From: Bettongia penicillata ogilbyi
Taxonomy: Eukaryota > Chordata > Mammalia > Diprotodontia > Potoroidae
Direction of reading: 5' to 3'
DNA: 64,000 bases
Assembly (NCBI GenBank): GCA_023548195.1
Contig: JAJHZJ010000014.1
Location: forward strand, 18,115,718-18,179,717
Part shown: positions 46,141 to 58,445 of the stretch, one piece after another
How positions within the stretch are numbered: the stretch's first letter is position 1
Layout of the letters: every line of letters begins with the position of its first letter
Notes under the pieces: model-generated
What the model saw: only the letters and a program-made list of their open reading frames with translations
Databases searched by the model: none
Told to the model about the DNA's origin: nothing
Translations under genes and position numbers: made by a program

Positions 46141-49100
46141 AAATGACATGCAATCAAAATAATTTAAATTTGCCCTATTTAAACAAATTTGATAATGAAA
46201 AGTGAGTAATAAGTATAAGAAATGACACACAATGAGGATATTTAAATATAGTAGCTCACATGTAAAAATGCTCACTTTTTTTGCCAGGTGAACATTTAAG
46301 ATAGCAACTTTCCTGTGTAACATCTTCAGGACTTAATTTCTTATCCAAATAAATGAGATTGTTAGTAAAATTTCTGTTTCATGACCTGCACTAAGTTTAA
46401 TGAGTATTTATATCATAGCTTATCTTTTGTTCCTTTATTAAATAAATAAATAAAATTAAAGGGAAAAATTTTAAAAAAAGAAACAATAGACATTGACTAA
46501 TAATTTCACAGTGAAGTTTATCTGATCAAATAGATTATAAGAACAAAAATACCCAAAGAGCCTAAAGGTCAGTTCAGTCAACACGTGACATATTTATTGA
46601 ATAGTGAAAGACAGTAGTCAAAAGAAATGTCAATTTAAAATGCTTGCTTGGTTGTAAAATCTTATGGAAGACTATGAAAAATTATGCCATTATCGCATAG
46701 GATAGAAAGGAGTAAGGAAAAATCTGACAAGAGATCTAACCAAGAAAAGTCATTCTATGGGGAATTAAAAATAAAAATGCAAAATATTTTTATAATAAAC
46801 TTTTTCCACCATTGAGTACAGTAGAATCTCCATTTTTAGAAAAGTTAGAGATAGCCTTAAAGAAAATAAAAAAGAAATAGGAAAGCAAATGGATTAGAAC
46901 AAATGTATATACACAGGAGATTTCTATGGAGGAGAAACTACTGTGATGTCATGGAGGGATTAATTTTACAAAATATCTGAAAGAGGGGAAGATACAAAAG
47001 TATGGGGAAAATATCTCATAATGCAAAAAAAATCAACAGCAAAAATTTTAGCAACTAATGACTTATATTGCTACTTTCTTATCAGCATAAAATTTTTATG
47101 AGAATCATCAAAATATGCTTCAAGGGCATTCTTAATTAAGTGGAAACAGGTTCAACAAGAAATATTTAACAATATATTACTATCACTAATTTACAGAAAG
47201 ATAGGGAGAATAATGATATCAATAAAAATCTCACTGCTTGTTATTATTATTTTTTTCTTTACCATGAATTCTCACTTAAGTGACTTCACTATGATCTAAA
47301 TATGTCCTCTAGCTGATAAGGAAAAAATAACAATAATTTACAATTTGTGAAGATTTTTAAAAAATGTTAATAAACAGAGTACTTTGAAAGTGGGTACAAG
47401 CCTTCTTTGAAGGACCTATCACAAGTTGAGGAAGAAGTGTTGTATCTCTAGGGCTGCAGAGATATTATGATATAGTAAGATATGTTTGAATCTCAAGTCA
47501 AGACATCAAGACTTGATGTCTAATTCTTTCTTAATACCTATTGTGTGACCTTGAGTAAATTCATTTAACATCTCTACTAGTTTCCATATCTATAAAATAT
47601 GCATAAAACATATTATAAAATATGCATAAAGCACAAAAAACACAGAAAGATCAGATGACATAGTACCTGTAAAGAATTTTGTTTTAACATACTGTATAAT
47701 TATAAGTAATACTCATATATGTATATGTATATACATGTACATACATTTACATGTATGTATGTATTTATGTGTGTATATATGTATATATACACATATATAT
47801 CTTTAAGGATTGAAATACACTTCATTCACTTCAATTCTATGTGTTAAGGACAAGTATCTGTTTTAGATGTCAGTGGGACTGGTAAACATTCACTATGGAG
47901 TCAGTCCCATACTCATTCAGATCAGTAGCAGATGTTCCACTGGGGCCAAAATGGTGATTTAATGCTCTAGAGTTAGAAGAAAACCAGTGACCTTTTAATA
48001 TTCAGGCTCTTCTCTCTCTGAAGGACAGTTATAACTCATTAATAAGGAACTTGTAGATACATAGACTTCCCCAATCAAAATGAATTCTCTGCTTCAACAT
48101 GTTGGCTAACTCCACCTGCTTCTTTTGCACTATATCAATTTTTGGGAATATTATTTACATGATATGGGTATAATAGTGCTGGTTTTTACAATGATGCAAA
48201 ATTTTTACTTGCAGGAGAACACTACATGCAGTATATACTATTAGCATAGCTTTAAAAAAAATTCAAATAAACATTACATAATAATCAGAGAACACAACAC
48301 ATAATAACCCAAGTAAAATATCTAGCAAGGAGGTGAGTCCTCCATTTAAAAAAGATTTCTGGAACCACAGCCCCAGACATAAAAACCATCTGAACCCAGA
48401 AGTTCTAGAATATAGACAGTTTGAGGGTCTGAGTTTTGTTTTGTTTTGCTTTGCTCTGTTTTGTTTGTAGATCCCCATTGCCACCCCCTTCTGGTGATCA
48501 AAGGAATGCACACTGGAATCAAGACTCATTAAATGAAGAAGTAGAAAATCTGGAGGAACCTTGAAACTGAGACTTAGGGCACAGGGATGTAAACCCAAGG
48601 CTCCATATTGACTTGAGTCCTAGTATCAGCCCAGCATGTACAACTCAGGCTCCAATGTGAACCAGGATTCAGATGAGTTTATACCTTGTCCACTTTCAGT
48701 TGTCTGGATGATGAGAGGGACTTTTGAACTTCACTGTTTCCAGAAAATCCATCATAAAGTAGCCTAAGTGGATTCTGTAGCTAGTTTAGCAAAAAAGCAA
48801 TACTACCACAACAGGTCACAGTGTCTTTCTTTTGAGCTTAAGTTTGCTATGTCACTATTATAGCTGTGTCTCTTCCTAATTTCCAGATTGATCCTTAACA
48901 AAGCCCCCACCTGCCAGAATAGCATAGTAAGTGAGGATCAGATAGAGTGTCAGATATTTTACCAGGTAGTTCATAGATAGAGTCCTGAAACAAGATTTAT
49001 TTCTGTTCCAATACCTTTTCCACTGGTATACACTGCATCCAAAAGAACGTGTGTGTCTTCTTACACAAAATCTAGAAATATTATTTCCAGATAATCTATT

Positions 49101-50035
49101 GTTTATGTGGCACTTTTTTAAATAATTTCAAGAAAGCCTTATTGTCTACCAAGAGTAAAGGATATTTTATATTTCAATCTATACAATCACAGAAACCCAA
49201 ATACAGAACTATAAGCTTCAATCAACCATGTTTATCATAAATTATTTTAATGGGATCAAGAAGAAACCAGTGCTTCTGAGTCTCAGACATTTGGATCTCT
49301 CAGCTAGATAAAATACACAGTGTTGAAAGGACAATCCAGTTCTAAATGTCTAGATAAATAGATTGCCTACATCAGTTAGATATGAGTTATTGTCACTAGC
49401 CAAAGTTAAATATATGAAGCAACAGCAATTGGATGGTGGCATTTTTAGTTTGTCTCTGTAGACAAATGTGTGATCTTCAGAAATCAAATCAAAAGTTCAA
49501 AGTTTCTTCTAATTTTTCAATTTTCAAAATTATTAAAAATTTTTAAATGCCATTCTATGAAATGAGAACACAATAAGAATTTTGAAAATTTAATTATTGT
49601 ATATTGACTTTGACTGGGTAGTTCTGTTTGTTTATGGTTTCCATTAAGTCGAGACATCATCATATAGGGATTAATCTATATTAATCTGTTTTTATTCAGC
49701 ATTGTTCAGTATTACAAAGTGCCCAAAATACTCAATAAAAATATTTGTTTGAATTAACTAATTAGATTACTCATCCTAAATATAAATTAGCATTACTGGG
49801 TCCTTAGTAATGATTGCTGAAACACTATAAATTAATTTTCTTTTTGTACATGACTATCATCTGCTACCATCCGAATAATAAGAGACTGTAATGCACAGTA
49901 GGATATCTCTCTAGGCATAAAATGAACATGGTTATACTTGGAATTGCCAATTAGGAAACATACTGTTTAGCAAAAACATATTTTTTCTGTAGCAATAGGA
50001 TCATATTACTGTTAATCACATTTACTAGCAAGATA
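46141..50035. other. Largely unassigned sequence
   Basis: Holds a weak MIR-like stretch (about 47,470-47,650, plus: CTATTGTGTGACCTTGAGTA) and a TATG-rich tract (47,710-47,801). The rest shows no gene, RNA or repeat I can name. This is the longest region without young L1 material. Confidence 0.45.
47710..47801. repeat. TATG-rich microsatellite
   Basis: Alternating ATGTATAT and ACATGTAC motifs with short self-complementary runs. Confidence 0.9.
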
Positions 50036-50074
50036 TCTATCTATCTATATATCTATATCTATATCTATAAGGAC

Positions 50075-50155
<81 letters not shown>
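50036..50155. repeat. (TCTA)n followed by (GA)n polypurine tract
   Basis: Short TCTA/ATATCT repeats (50,036-50,070) lead into about 80 bp of nearly pure GA (50,075-50,154), a polypurine tract able in principle to form triplex (H-DNA) structure. Confidence 0.97.
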
Positions 50156-50158
<3 letters not shown>

Positions 50159-50689
50159 AAATGCAACATTCCACACAGTAGTACAGAAATGTCAGTTGAT
50201 AAAGGTCATATTATAAAATATTTTGTAAATTTCTTTAATTTTAAACTTCAATACAAAATGAAAGAAGGAAAAAAGAACATTTCCATATACACAGAAGAAC
50301 ACAGGAGAGGATTCAATACAAGACAATGCATTTCCATTTCTAGAAAACCTATATAATAAATACTGCACATTGTTCTCAAAGCCGCCCAGCTTTTCTTTGC
50401 TTCCTTGTAGGTTTTCTTTTGTTTCCTGTTGTGTCTATTTACCTTATTTTTCCCCTCCCTTCCCCTATCCTTCCTAAAGAAGGCTACAATTAAAGATAGA
50501 TAAATATGCAAATATATAGATATCTATAACCATACACACATACATCACATACATATATGTCCACAAATGTATATGATATATATGTATGTGTGTATACACA
50601 CAGAATTCATAACTGTACTGTACACATTTTCACTTCTCATCTCTTTCTCTGGAGATGGATAGCATCTTCCTTCACTGGCCCAAGTCTTT

Positions 50690-51490
50690 CTTTTATTTCC
50701 AATTCATTTATTATTTTTAGTTTTCAAAATTCATTTCCACAAGATTTTGAATTTCAAATTTTCTCTCCATCTCTTGCTCCCCCCACCCAGAACCACCATG
50801 CATTCTGATTACACCTTCCCCCAATCTATCCTCCCTTCTATCACACCGCTCCCTTCCCTTATCTCCATCTTCTATCTTTTCTTGTAGGGCAAGATAGACT
50901 TCTATAGCCCATTACCTGTATTTCTTATTTCCCAGTTACACGCAAAAGCAATTCTCAACATTCATTCCTAAAACTCTGAGTTCCAACTTCTCTCCCTTCC
51001 TCTCTCCCCACCCATCTCCAGTGAGAAGGCAAGCAATTCAATATGGGCTATATATGTGTAGTTTTGCTAAAGACTTCCATAATAGTCATGTTGTGAAAGA
51101 TTAACTTTATTTCCCTCCATCTTATCCTGCCCCCCAGTTTATTCTGTTCTCTCTTTTGAACTTATCCCTCTGCAAAAGTGTTTACTTCTAATTACCCCCC
51201 CATTTGCTCTCCCTTCTATCATTCTCCCCACACTCCACTTATCCCCTTCTTACCTACTTTCCTGTAATGTAAGATAGATTTTCATACTAAATTGAGTGTT
51301 CAGGTTATTCCCTACTTAAACCAAATGTGATGAAAGTAAGCTTCATATTTTCCTTCTCACTTGCTCCTTTCTCCCCCATTGAAAAAACTTTTTCTTGACA
51401 TTTTTATGAGAGATAATTTGCCCCATTCCATTTCTCCCATTCTCCTCCCATTATATTCCTCCTAACCCTTAATTTTATTTTTTTAAATAT
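50690..51490 (-). mobile_element. HAL1 3'UTR fragment
   Basis: CAAAATTCATTTCCACAAGA, ATTCTGATTACACCTTCCCC, GAAGGCAAGCAATTCAATAT and ATGAGAGATAATTTGCCCC are HAL1 3'UTR blocks in order. It stops near 51,490, where L1 sequence begins without its own poly-A tail, so the junction is a deletion rather than a clean insertion. Confidence 0.85.
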
Positions 51491-54471
51491 CAATTTTATA
51501 TAGGTTCTACACATACATTTTTATTAAATGCATTTTCACTATAGTCTGCTGTGTAGAAGAATTTAAATGAATGGGAGAAATCATATAACAAACATGTAAC
51601 ATATAACAAATCATGTAACTTATAAGAAATCATATAACAAGCATATAAACATTTAATACAAAAGAAAATCCTATGTTACGTTCCCTGATTGAATTCCATG
51701 GTTCTTTCTCTGGAACTGGAAAGCATTTTGCTTTAAGTCCTTTTGCTTTTAAGTCCTTGCATTGCAGTGAAGTTCCAAGTCTACCAGAAAAAAACAAAAA
51801 CAAAAACTGTCACACACTGTGGTCCTTGCTGTGCACAAAATTCTCCTGATTCTGCTCCTTTCACTCAGCATTAGATCATATAAGTCTTGCCAGGCCTCTC
51901 TGAAGTCTTCCTGTTCATCATTTCTTATAGTGCAATAGTATTCCATTATATTCATATACCATAATTTCTTCAGCCATTCACCAATTGATAGGCATCCCTT
52001 TGATTGCCAGTTTTGGTCATCACAAAGAGTGCTGCTATAAATATTTTGTACATGTGGGACCCTTTCCCACTTTTCTGATTTCTTGAGGACACAGCCCTAG
52101 AAGCAATATTGCTGGGTCAAAGGGTATGCATATTATTGTATCCCTTTGGGCATAATTTCAAATTACTCTCCAGAATGGTTGGATCAGCTCACAGTTCCAC
52201 CAACAATGAATTAGTGTTGCAACACTCCCACATCTTCTTCAACATTTATCATCTTCCTGTTCTGTCATGTTTGCCAATCTGATAGGTGTGATGTGGTACC
52301 TCAGAGTTGTTTTGATTTGTATCTCTCTAACCAATAGTGATTTGAGCATTTTTTCATATGACTATAGATATCTTTAATTTCTTCCTCTGAAAACTGCCTG
52401 TTCATATCGCTTCCTTCTTTCAGTCCCCCTCCCTTTTATTCCTCTTTACCCTTACTACTTTTTCCCTCCCTTTTAGCTTTCCCTACCCTTTCTTCCTTCT
52501 TCCCCTCCTACTGCCTGTAGAGCTAGATTTACATATTTAATTAAGTTTATTGTTCCCTCCTTGAATCAAATCAGAGTACCTCTCAAACAATGCTCCTCTC
52601 CCTCCCCTCTTTCCCTCTACTATAATATAATTTTGTACTTCTTTCTGTGGTGTAATTTACCATTTCCTGCTTTCTCCTTTTCATATCTCATGTTACAATC
52701 TCTTCGCATGCTTGAATCACATTTTTGTTATCATATCATTTACTTAATACCCATTCTATCTATGTATATTCCTTTTATATTTCATCATAGATGTACAATT
52801 GTCAAGATTAACACGTATCATCTTCCCTTATAGGGAGGTAAACAGTTTGCCCAAATTGAATAGCAGGTTTTTCTTTTCCCCCGTTTCTTTTTATGCCTCT
52901 CTAGAGACCTGAATTTGAAGAAAGAATTTTCTATTGAGTTCTGGCCTTTTTGTCAAGAAGGTCTGGAAATCCCTTATTTCATGGAATGTCCATCTCCTTG
53001 TCTGAAATGTTATGCTGAACTTTGCTGGGTTATTGATCCTTGGTGGTACGCCCAGCTCATTTGCCTTACAGAATATCATATTTCAATTCTTTTGATCCTT
53101 TAATGTAGAAACTGCAAGGTCATGTGTGATCCTGACTGTAGCTCCTCGATATTTGAGTAGTTTCTTTCTGGCTGCTTGTAGTATTTTCTCCTTGTCTTGA
53201 TAGTCCTGGAACTTGGCAACAATATTTCTTGGTATTTTTAGGTTGGAATCACTTTCAGGAGGTGAATGGTGTATTCTTTCTATGATTGTTTTTCCCTCTG
53301 GATCTAGCACTTCTGGGCAATTTTCCTTGATGATTTCTTGGAAGATATTTTCCAGATTCTTTTTTCATCCAGGCTTTCTGGCAGGCAAATAATTCTTAAA
53401 TTTTCTCTCCTGGATCTATTTTCCAGGTCAATTGTTTCTCCAATAAGATATTTTGCATTTTTTCTATCTTTTCCTTCTTTAGATTTTGTTTGACAGATTC
53501 TTGATGTCTCATAGAATAATTAGTTTCTAACTTTCCCAATTCTAATTTTTATCAAATTATTTTCTTTAGTTAACTTTTTTATTTCCTTCTTCATCTTTCC
53601 AATTATTCCTTTTAAGGAATTTTTTTCTCCAGTTAGGTTTTGTTCTTCCTTTTCCATTTTTCCAATTTTCCCTGTTAGGTTTTGTGCTTGCATTTTTCAT
53701 TTGTTCAATTTTCCTTTTACAAGTGCTGTTCTCTTCATAGATTTCTTTTTTCATACTTTTAAAGTCATGGGCCAGTTTCTCTTCTATTTTCTTCTTCAGC
53801 TGTTCCAGGAGAGCTCTTTGTGCCTATGAACAGTTCATAGTCCCTTCTGAAATTTCAGATAGGGCTTCTTTGGTATTCGTGTTTTGATCCTTATCCCCAT
53901 AGAAAGATTCTATGTTCTTTTTCATTCTTGTTTTGCATTTTCTTACTTATGATGATGACACTTTGTGTATTATGGCCTCTGTTTCTTTCAACTAGAAGCT
54001 GTAGAACCTGGTGTTGAACTAGCTGGTGTAAGAAAGCAAAGTTCAGGTGTCTTTTTTTTTTCTTTTTGTTTTACATTTCCCTGGAATAGCCCTGATTAGC
54101 TTGCTAAGTGTGGGGATGTAGTGGTCTGGTCATGGCAGATCTCCTCAGCTCAACTAGAGCAAAGGCAAGCTCAGTGCTTGGTGATCCCAGCTGCCTTGCT
54201 GTTTCCCCTGGAGAGTTGAGGCACACCTGGGTCCTAATGAGAGTCTCCATCCCCCTGGGCTCTGGATCTCCTCTAGATTAGTTTGCTGAGGTGGGGTTGT
54301 ATCCACAGTAAGAGGAATATTCCTGGCCTCGGGTGCTATGGGACTATTTGACCCTTCTACTGATTCCACTGATCCAGGATTTTTCTGGGGAAATATTTTA
54401 GGGTTCTTTCAAGGTCAACAAGGGAAGGGGGAGAGAGCATTTACTGATCTACCATTTTGGCTCCTGGAAGT
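51491..54471 (-). mobile_element. LINE-1 with internal deletion of endonuclease and RT
   Basis: On the plus strand the 3'UTR and ORF2 C-terminus (51,491-52,408) are joined at about 52,408 to the inter-ORF tract (52,409-52,890), ORF1 (52,891-53,880) and 5'UTR (to 54,471, start CCAGGAGCCAAAATGGTAGA). Compared with 24.2-28.2 kb, about 3.3 kb is missing: all of EN and RT. The remaining ORF2 tail includes NDEQEDFREAWQDLYDL (51,749-51,955). The last ~100 bp of 3'UTR and the poly-A tail are also absent. Confidence 0.88.
52891..53880 (-). pseudogene. LINE-1 ORF1, decayed
   Basis: ORF1p binds L1 RNA. On the minus strand, 53,310-53,083 reads KFQDYQDKEKILQAARKK then YRGATVRITHDLAVSTLKDQ, and 53,079-52,891 reads PPRINNPAKFSITFQ and ends SREA. 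Both are the ORF1p C-terminal domain, in two frames. The lysine/glutamate-rich segment at 53,754-53,566 is the coiled-coil region. Frameshifts between blocks make it a pseudogene. Confidence 0.88.
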
Positions 54472-54893
54472 TCAAGTAGGTGATTTACAGACGCTTAATC
54501 TGTGGGCTGATAATCTCAGCAGCTGCTGTGGCTGATTCTGGGCCTCAGCAGCTGTCATTCACTTGGCTCTTCTGTTCTCCCACTCTGGGCTGCCACTCTC
54601 CCTTTCTGCCATGCCACCTTGCTGGTGCCTCAGGCTACCCTGGCAACTTCCAGCTTGGCCATGCAGTGGTGCAACACATTGCTCTGTATGCTGTGGGTTC
54701 TTCCACACCCACAGAACAGCTACTTCCCATGGACCTTCCAATTTGTCCTTGTCTGTGAATCTGCCACGGTCTGTCTCTTATCAGATTCTGCACCTCCAAA
54801 ATTTGGTCAGATCCTCTTTTTAGAAATATCTGAAGGAGTTTGTCTAAGAACTTAAGTGAGAAATTATTCTCACTTCACCATCTTGGCTCTGCC
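54472..54893 (-). mobile_element. HAL1 5'UTR fragment
   Basis: GC-rich sequence ending in the element start GGGGCAGAGCCAAGATGGTG (read on minus, 54,893 downward). Its ORF1 is missing. It may belong with the HAL1 3'UTR at 50,690-51,490, the L1 between them being a later event. It abuts HAL1 ORF1 sequence on its right. Confidence 0.7.
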
Positions 54894-56275
54894 CCATTCC
54901 TTAATTTCATGACAGATGGTGTCTAGGCTCTTTTTTCAGATCATGGCTTTGAGGTAGTCAAATAATTTTTAAATTGTCTCTCCTAGATCTATTTTCCACT
55001 ATTTTTTCAATCTTTTCATTTTGTTTTGTGATTTCTTGGTTTCTCATAAAGTCATTAGCTTCCATCTGCTTCATTCTAATTTTTAAAGAGTTGTTTTCTT
55101 CAGTGAGCTTTTAAACTTCTTTTTCCTTTTGGCTAATTTTGCTTTATAGAGCTTTCTTCTCCTCTTTGGCTTTTTGGGCCTCTTTTGCCATTTGGGTTAG
55201 TCTATTTTTAGAAATGTTAATTTCTTCAGCACTTTTTTGGGCCTCCTTTAGCAAGCTGTTGACTTGCTTTTCATGATTTTCTTGCATCTCTCTCATTTCT
55301 CTTCCCAATTTTTCCTCCACCTCTCTTACTTGGTTTTCAAAATCCTTTTTGAACTCTTCTATGGCCTAAGACCATTGCACATTTATTTTGAGGTTTTAGA
55401 TGGAGAAGATTTGACTTTGATGTCTTCCACAGATTGTTCTTCATCATCCAAAAGGATGGAAGAAAATACCTGCTCACCAGGAAAACAACCTTCCATTGTC
55501 TCATTCTTTTTCCCTTTTTTGGGCATTTTCCCAGCCAGTTACTTGACTTTGGAGTTCTTTGTCAAGTGGAAGGTATGCTCTGGGGACTTGTGAGTTCTCA
55601 GTTCCCCCAAGGTGTCATAATCAAGGGAGAGGAGTTTACTCCTCTCCTGATCTGCACTCTGGTCTGGCAGTAACTACAAGCACTCTTTTCTACCCATGAT
55701 CTGCCAGTAAAATTCCTTCTCCAGGGCCTCCACCAACTCCACTACACCAGCCAGTACTCCTCTTCCTCATGCCAGGGCTGCCACTCAGGGCTGAGATCCA
55801 GATCAGTTGCTCAATTCCCTCAGGGTCTTTAGGTGAAAGCTCCAACAATGGAAGATGGCACCACAACCTGGGGTAGCCTGGGGCCTGGGCTAGGGCAGGA
55901 AGACCCTGCTCCCTTCTCATGCAAGTGAAAGAGCTTTCTCACTGACCTTCGAAGCTGCCTTTGACATTTGTGGTTTGAGAAATCTGGGAATCATAGCTGC
56001 GGCTGGTGGCGCCCTGAAGCATGTTCTGTGTCCTGTCCCTGCCACTCCCTGTGGCCCACAATGGCCTGCACTCGCCTCCATGCCCAGTGTGATAGACCTT
56101 TCCTGTCAGCCTTCCAGGCTGCCTTGGGCTGGAAATCTTTTTCACTTTCTTGTTTTGTGGCTTCTGCTGCTCTAGAATTTGTTTATAGTCATTTTTTAGA
56201 GGTATTTCATGGACTGGGGGGGAAAAACTTCTAGAGGTGCATCCTTCTACTCCACCACCTTGGCTCTGCCCACCC
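54894..56275 (-). mobile_element. HAL1 5' half (ORF1 N-terminal part and 5'UTR)
   Basis: Plus-strand 54,894-55,470 follows the HAL1 ORF1 wording of 58,890-59,420 (TCCATCTGCTTCATTCTAAT, CTGCATTTCTCTCATTTC-type blocks), covering the coiled coil. 55,480-56,275 is the 5'UTR, starting GGGCAGAGCCAAGGTGG on minus. ORF1 C-terminus and 3'UTR are missing at the left edge. The start codon region is degraded. Confidence 0.8.
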
Positions 56276-56282
56276 CATGTTT

Positions 56283-56350
56283 TTTTAAATCAACCAGCTC
56301 ATCATTTCCTACACCACAGCAGTATTACAACACAATCATATGCTATCTGA
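56283..56350 (-). pseudogene. LINE-1 ORF2 C-terminal fragment
   Basis: GCTCATCATTTCCTACACCA ... CAATCATATGCTAT follows the antisense wording of 24,368-24,415. About 70 bp. Confidence 0.6.
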
Positions 56351-56354
56351 AAGA

Positions 56355-57370
56355 TTTTCTTTTTTTCCCCAAAAGAATGAGGTTTATTGGAATACAGAAC
56401 ATTTACAGGCAATGTGTAAAAATTCATAACTATTATGGGTTTGCAAAGCACAATAACAACTAATACATTTTACAAATTAAGAGAAAGAGAAGATAATTAA
56501 AGCTTGTTGCTAGAACCTTATCTTTGATAATGTAACCAAAAACATAGTAATGATAGCATTATAAAGGGAATGCAGACTGATGGTATAATCAAATAAATTC
56601 TGTCTATCATTTGCATATCAAATTTATTTTTACAAAGGCATAGTCACAGACATATAAAAAGTTCCAAACTTCATGATGGTAAGAGAATCAGCTAAAAGTT
56701 AAACAATTAATTATTTTTAAAATGTCACTTACTGAGCATGTTTTTTTTTTAAGCATACATGCAGAACACTTACCTACTAACAGTTGCTATAACTAAAAAG
56801 TTCACTAGTAAGAATCGTTATGATTAAATCAAAGCACATTATCTTAAAAGGCATTCTAAGGAGAAAACTTAAACTTATTTTTCCCTTTAAAAGGTGGCCA
56901 ACGTGGAATAACAGTCTTTTGTCCAGCCTGGATTTATATTATCTTCCTTATCAATATTAGTTGCAGTGTTTGGGGCTATAAAATCATTCTTAACAGCATT
57001 GTTTTGTATTATGATCTTTATGGTGTTTAACGAGCTTTAATAAAAAAGGTACTTTACAAACAAATCAGTAATTAAGGCTGTAAATCAGTTAGGAGGTATG
57101 TAAGTTGCAAATTTGAGGTGACTTTAAAAATTTACAATATCATGTTAGAGACAATAGCCCTTCAAGAACACTTATGCAAATAACTGATTGGACCAAAATC
57201 ACTCTGGACCATAATGAAGCACTGGTAAGAATATTAACTCAAATGAGTTCAGTTTTCTAAGCCAATATCTTTGAGATGTCAATGTGTCATCATATACTAA
57301 TTATCTCTCCACTTTTTAATCACTCAAAAGGTTAGCATAGTGCTTAGTATATGTTGAAAGCAACAACATA
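56355..57370 (-). pseudogene. Candidate processed-transcript 3' end
   Basis: On the minus strand the sequence runs to an AATAAA signal (56,383-56,388), about 13 nt of sequence, then GGGGAAAAAAAGAAAA (56,355-56,370). This is the layout of a polyadenylated cDNA copied into the genome. No coding region is recognised, so it would be mostly 3'UTR. It may continue beyond the HAL1 insertion at 60,027-60,440. A genuine terminal exon cannot be excluded. Confidence 0.4.
56383..56388 (-). promoter_or_regulatory. AATAAA polyadenylation signal
   Basis: TTTATT on plus, just ahead of a T-rich tract at 56,355-56,366, the correct spacing for a copied poly-A tail. Confidence 0.5.
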
Positions 57371-58445
57371 GAACTTTTCTTCCTGAGCATTTTTTTAAAG
57401 ATGTCATTGATTTATTCTCAGTAATTAATTCAGTCAATTGTTTTAATACTAATTAAATACTAATTTAGTACTAATGTTACTTTGCAACATGTCCAATTTT
57501 TCTGCCCATCATTCCCCTCCTCCTGCTTCCTAATACTTTGCACTCTGATTACTCCTTCCCTCAAAGTACTCTCTCTTCTATTACACCCCACCCTTCCCTT
57601 ATCCACATCTTCTCTCTTTTCTTGTAGGGCAAGATAAATTTCTATACCCCATTCCCTGTATTTCTTATTTCTCGATTATATGCAATAAAAAATCTCAACA
57701 TTCATTGCTCATACTTTGAATTCCAACTTCTCTCCCTCTCCCCTCCCTCCCCAACCCCACTGAGAAGGCAAACAATTCAATACAGAGTAAATATGTGTCA
57801 TTTTGCAGAATCATGTTGTGTAATACAAATTATAGTAATCATGTTGTGTAATACAAATTTCATAGTAATCATGTTGTGTAATACAAATTATATTGCCCTC
57901 TCGCCTACTCTATCCCCTCTTATTTTTCCCCCCATAATTGACCTTGTCCCTTCTCGAAAGTGTTTATTTCTAGTAACTCCTTTCTCCCATTTGCCCTCCC
58001 TTCTATCATTCCCCTCACCCCACTTGTCACCTCCTCCTCTACTTTCCTGTGGTGTGATATAAATTTTCATATCAAATTTAGTGGGCATGTTATTTCCTCC
58101 TTCAGCCACATGTGGAAAGAGTAGCTTCAGTTCCCCCCTCTCTCCTCCCTTTTCTCCTCCATTGAACAAGATTTGTCGTATCTCTTTTATGAGTTATAGG
58201 GTGCCCCATTCCATTTCTCTCTTTCTCTTTCTGGTATTTTCCTCCTTCCCTTATTAATTTTTATTTTATTTTATTTTTTTTTGTATGGATATCATCTCTT
58301 CTGAGTCTGTGTATCTGTACAATCTCTCCATCTACTCAAATACTGAGAAAAGATTCAAGAGTTATAAATATTTTCTTTCCATGCAATAATGTAAACAGTT
58401 CAGCTTTAGAGAGTCTTTTGTGATTTTTCTTTCCTGTTTATCTTT

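Noticed and set aside
52380..52430. Splicing as the cause of the L1 internal deletion at 52.4 kb
   Set aside because: Comparison with the full copy shows no GT...AG at the ends of the missing segment; a plain deletion with short microhomology fits better.
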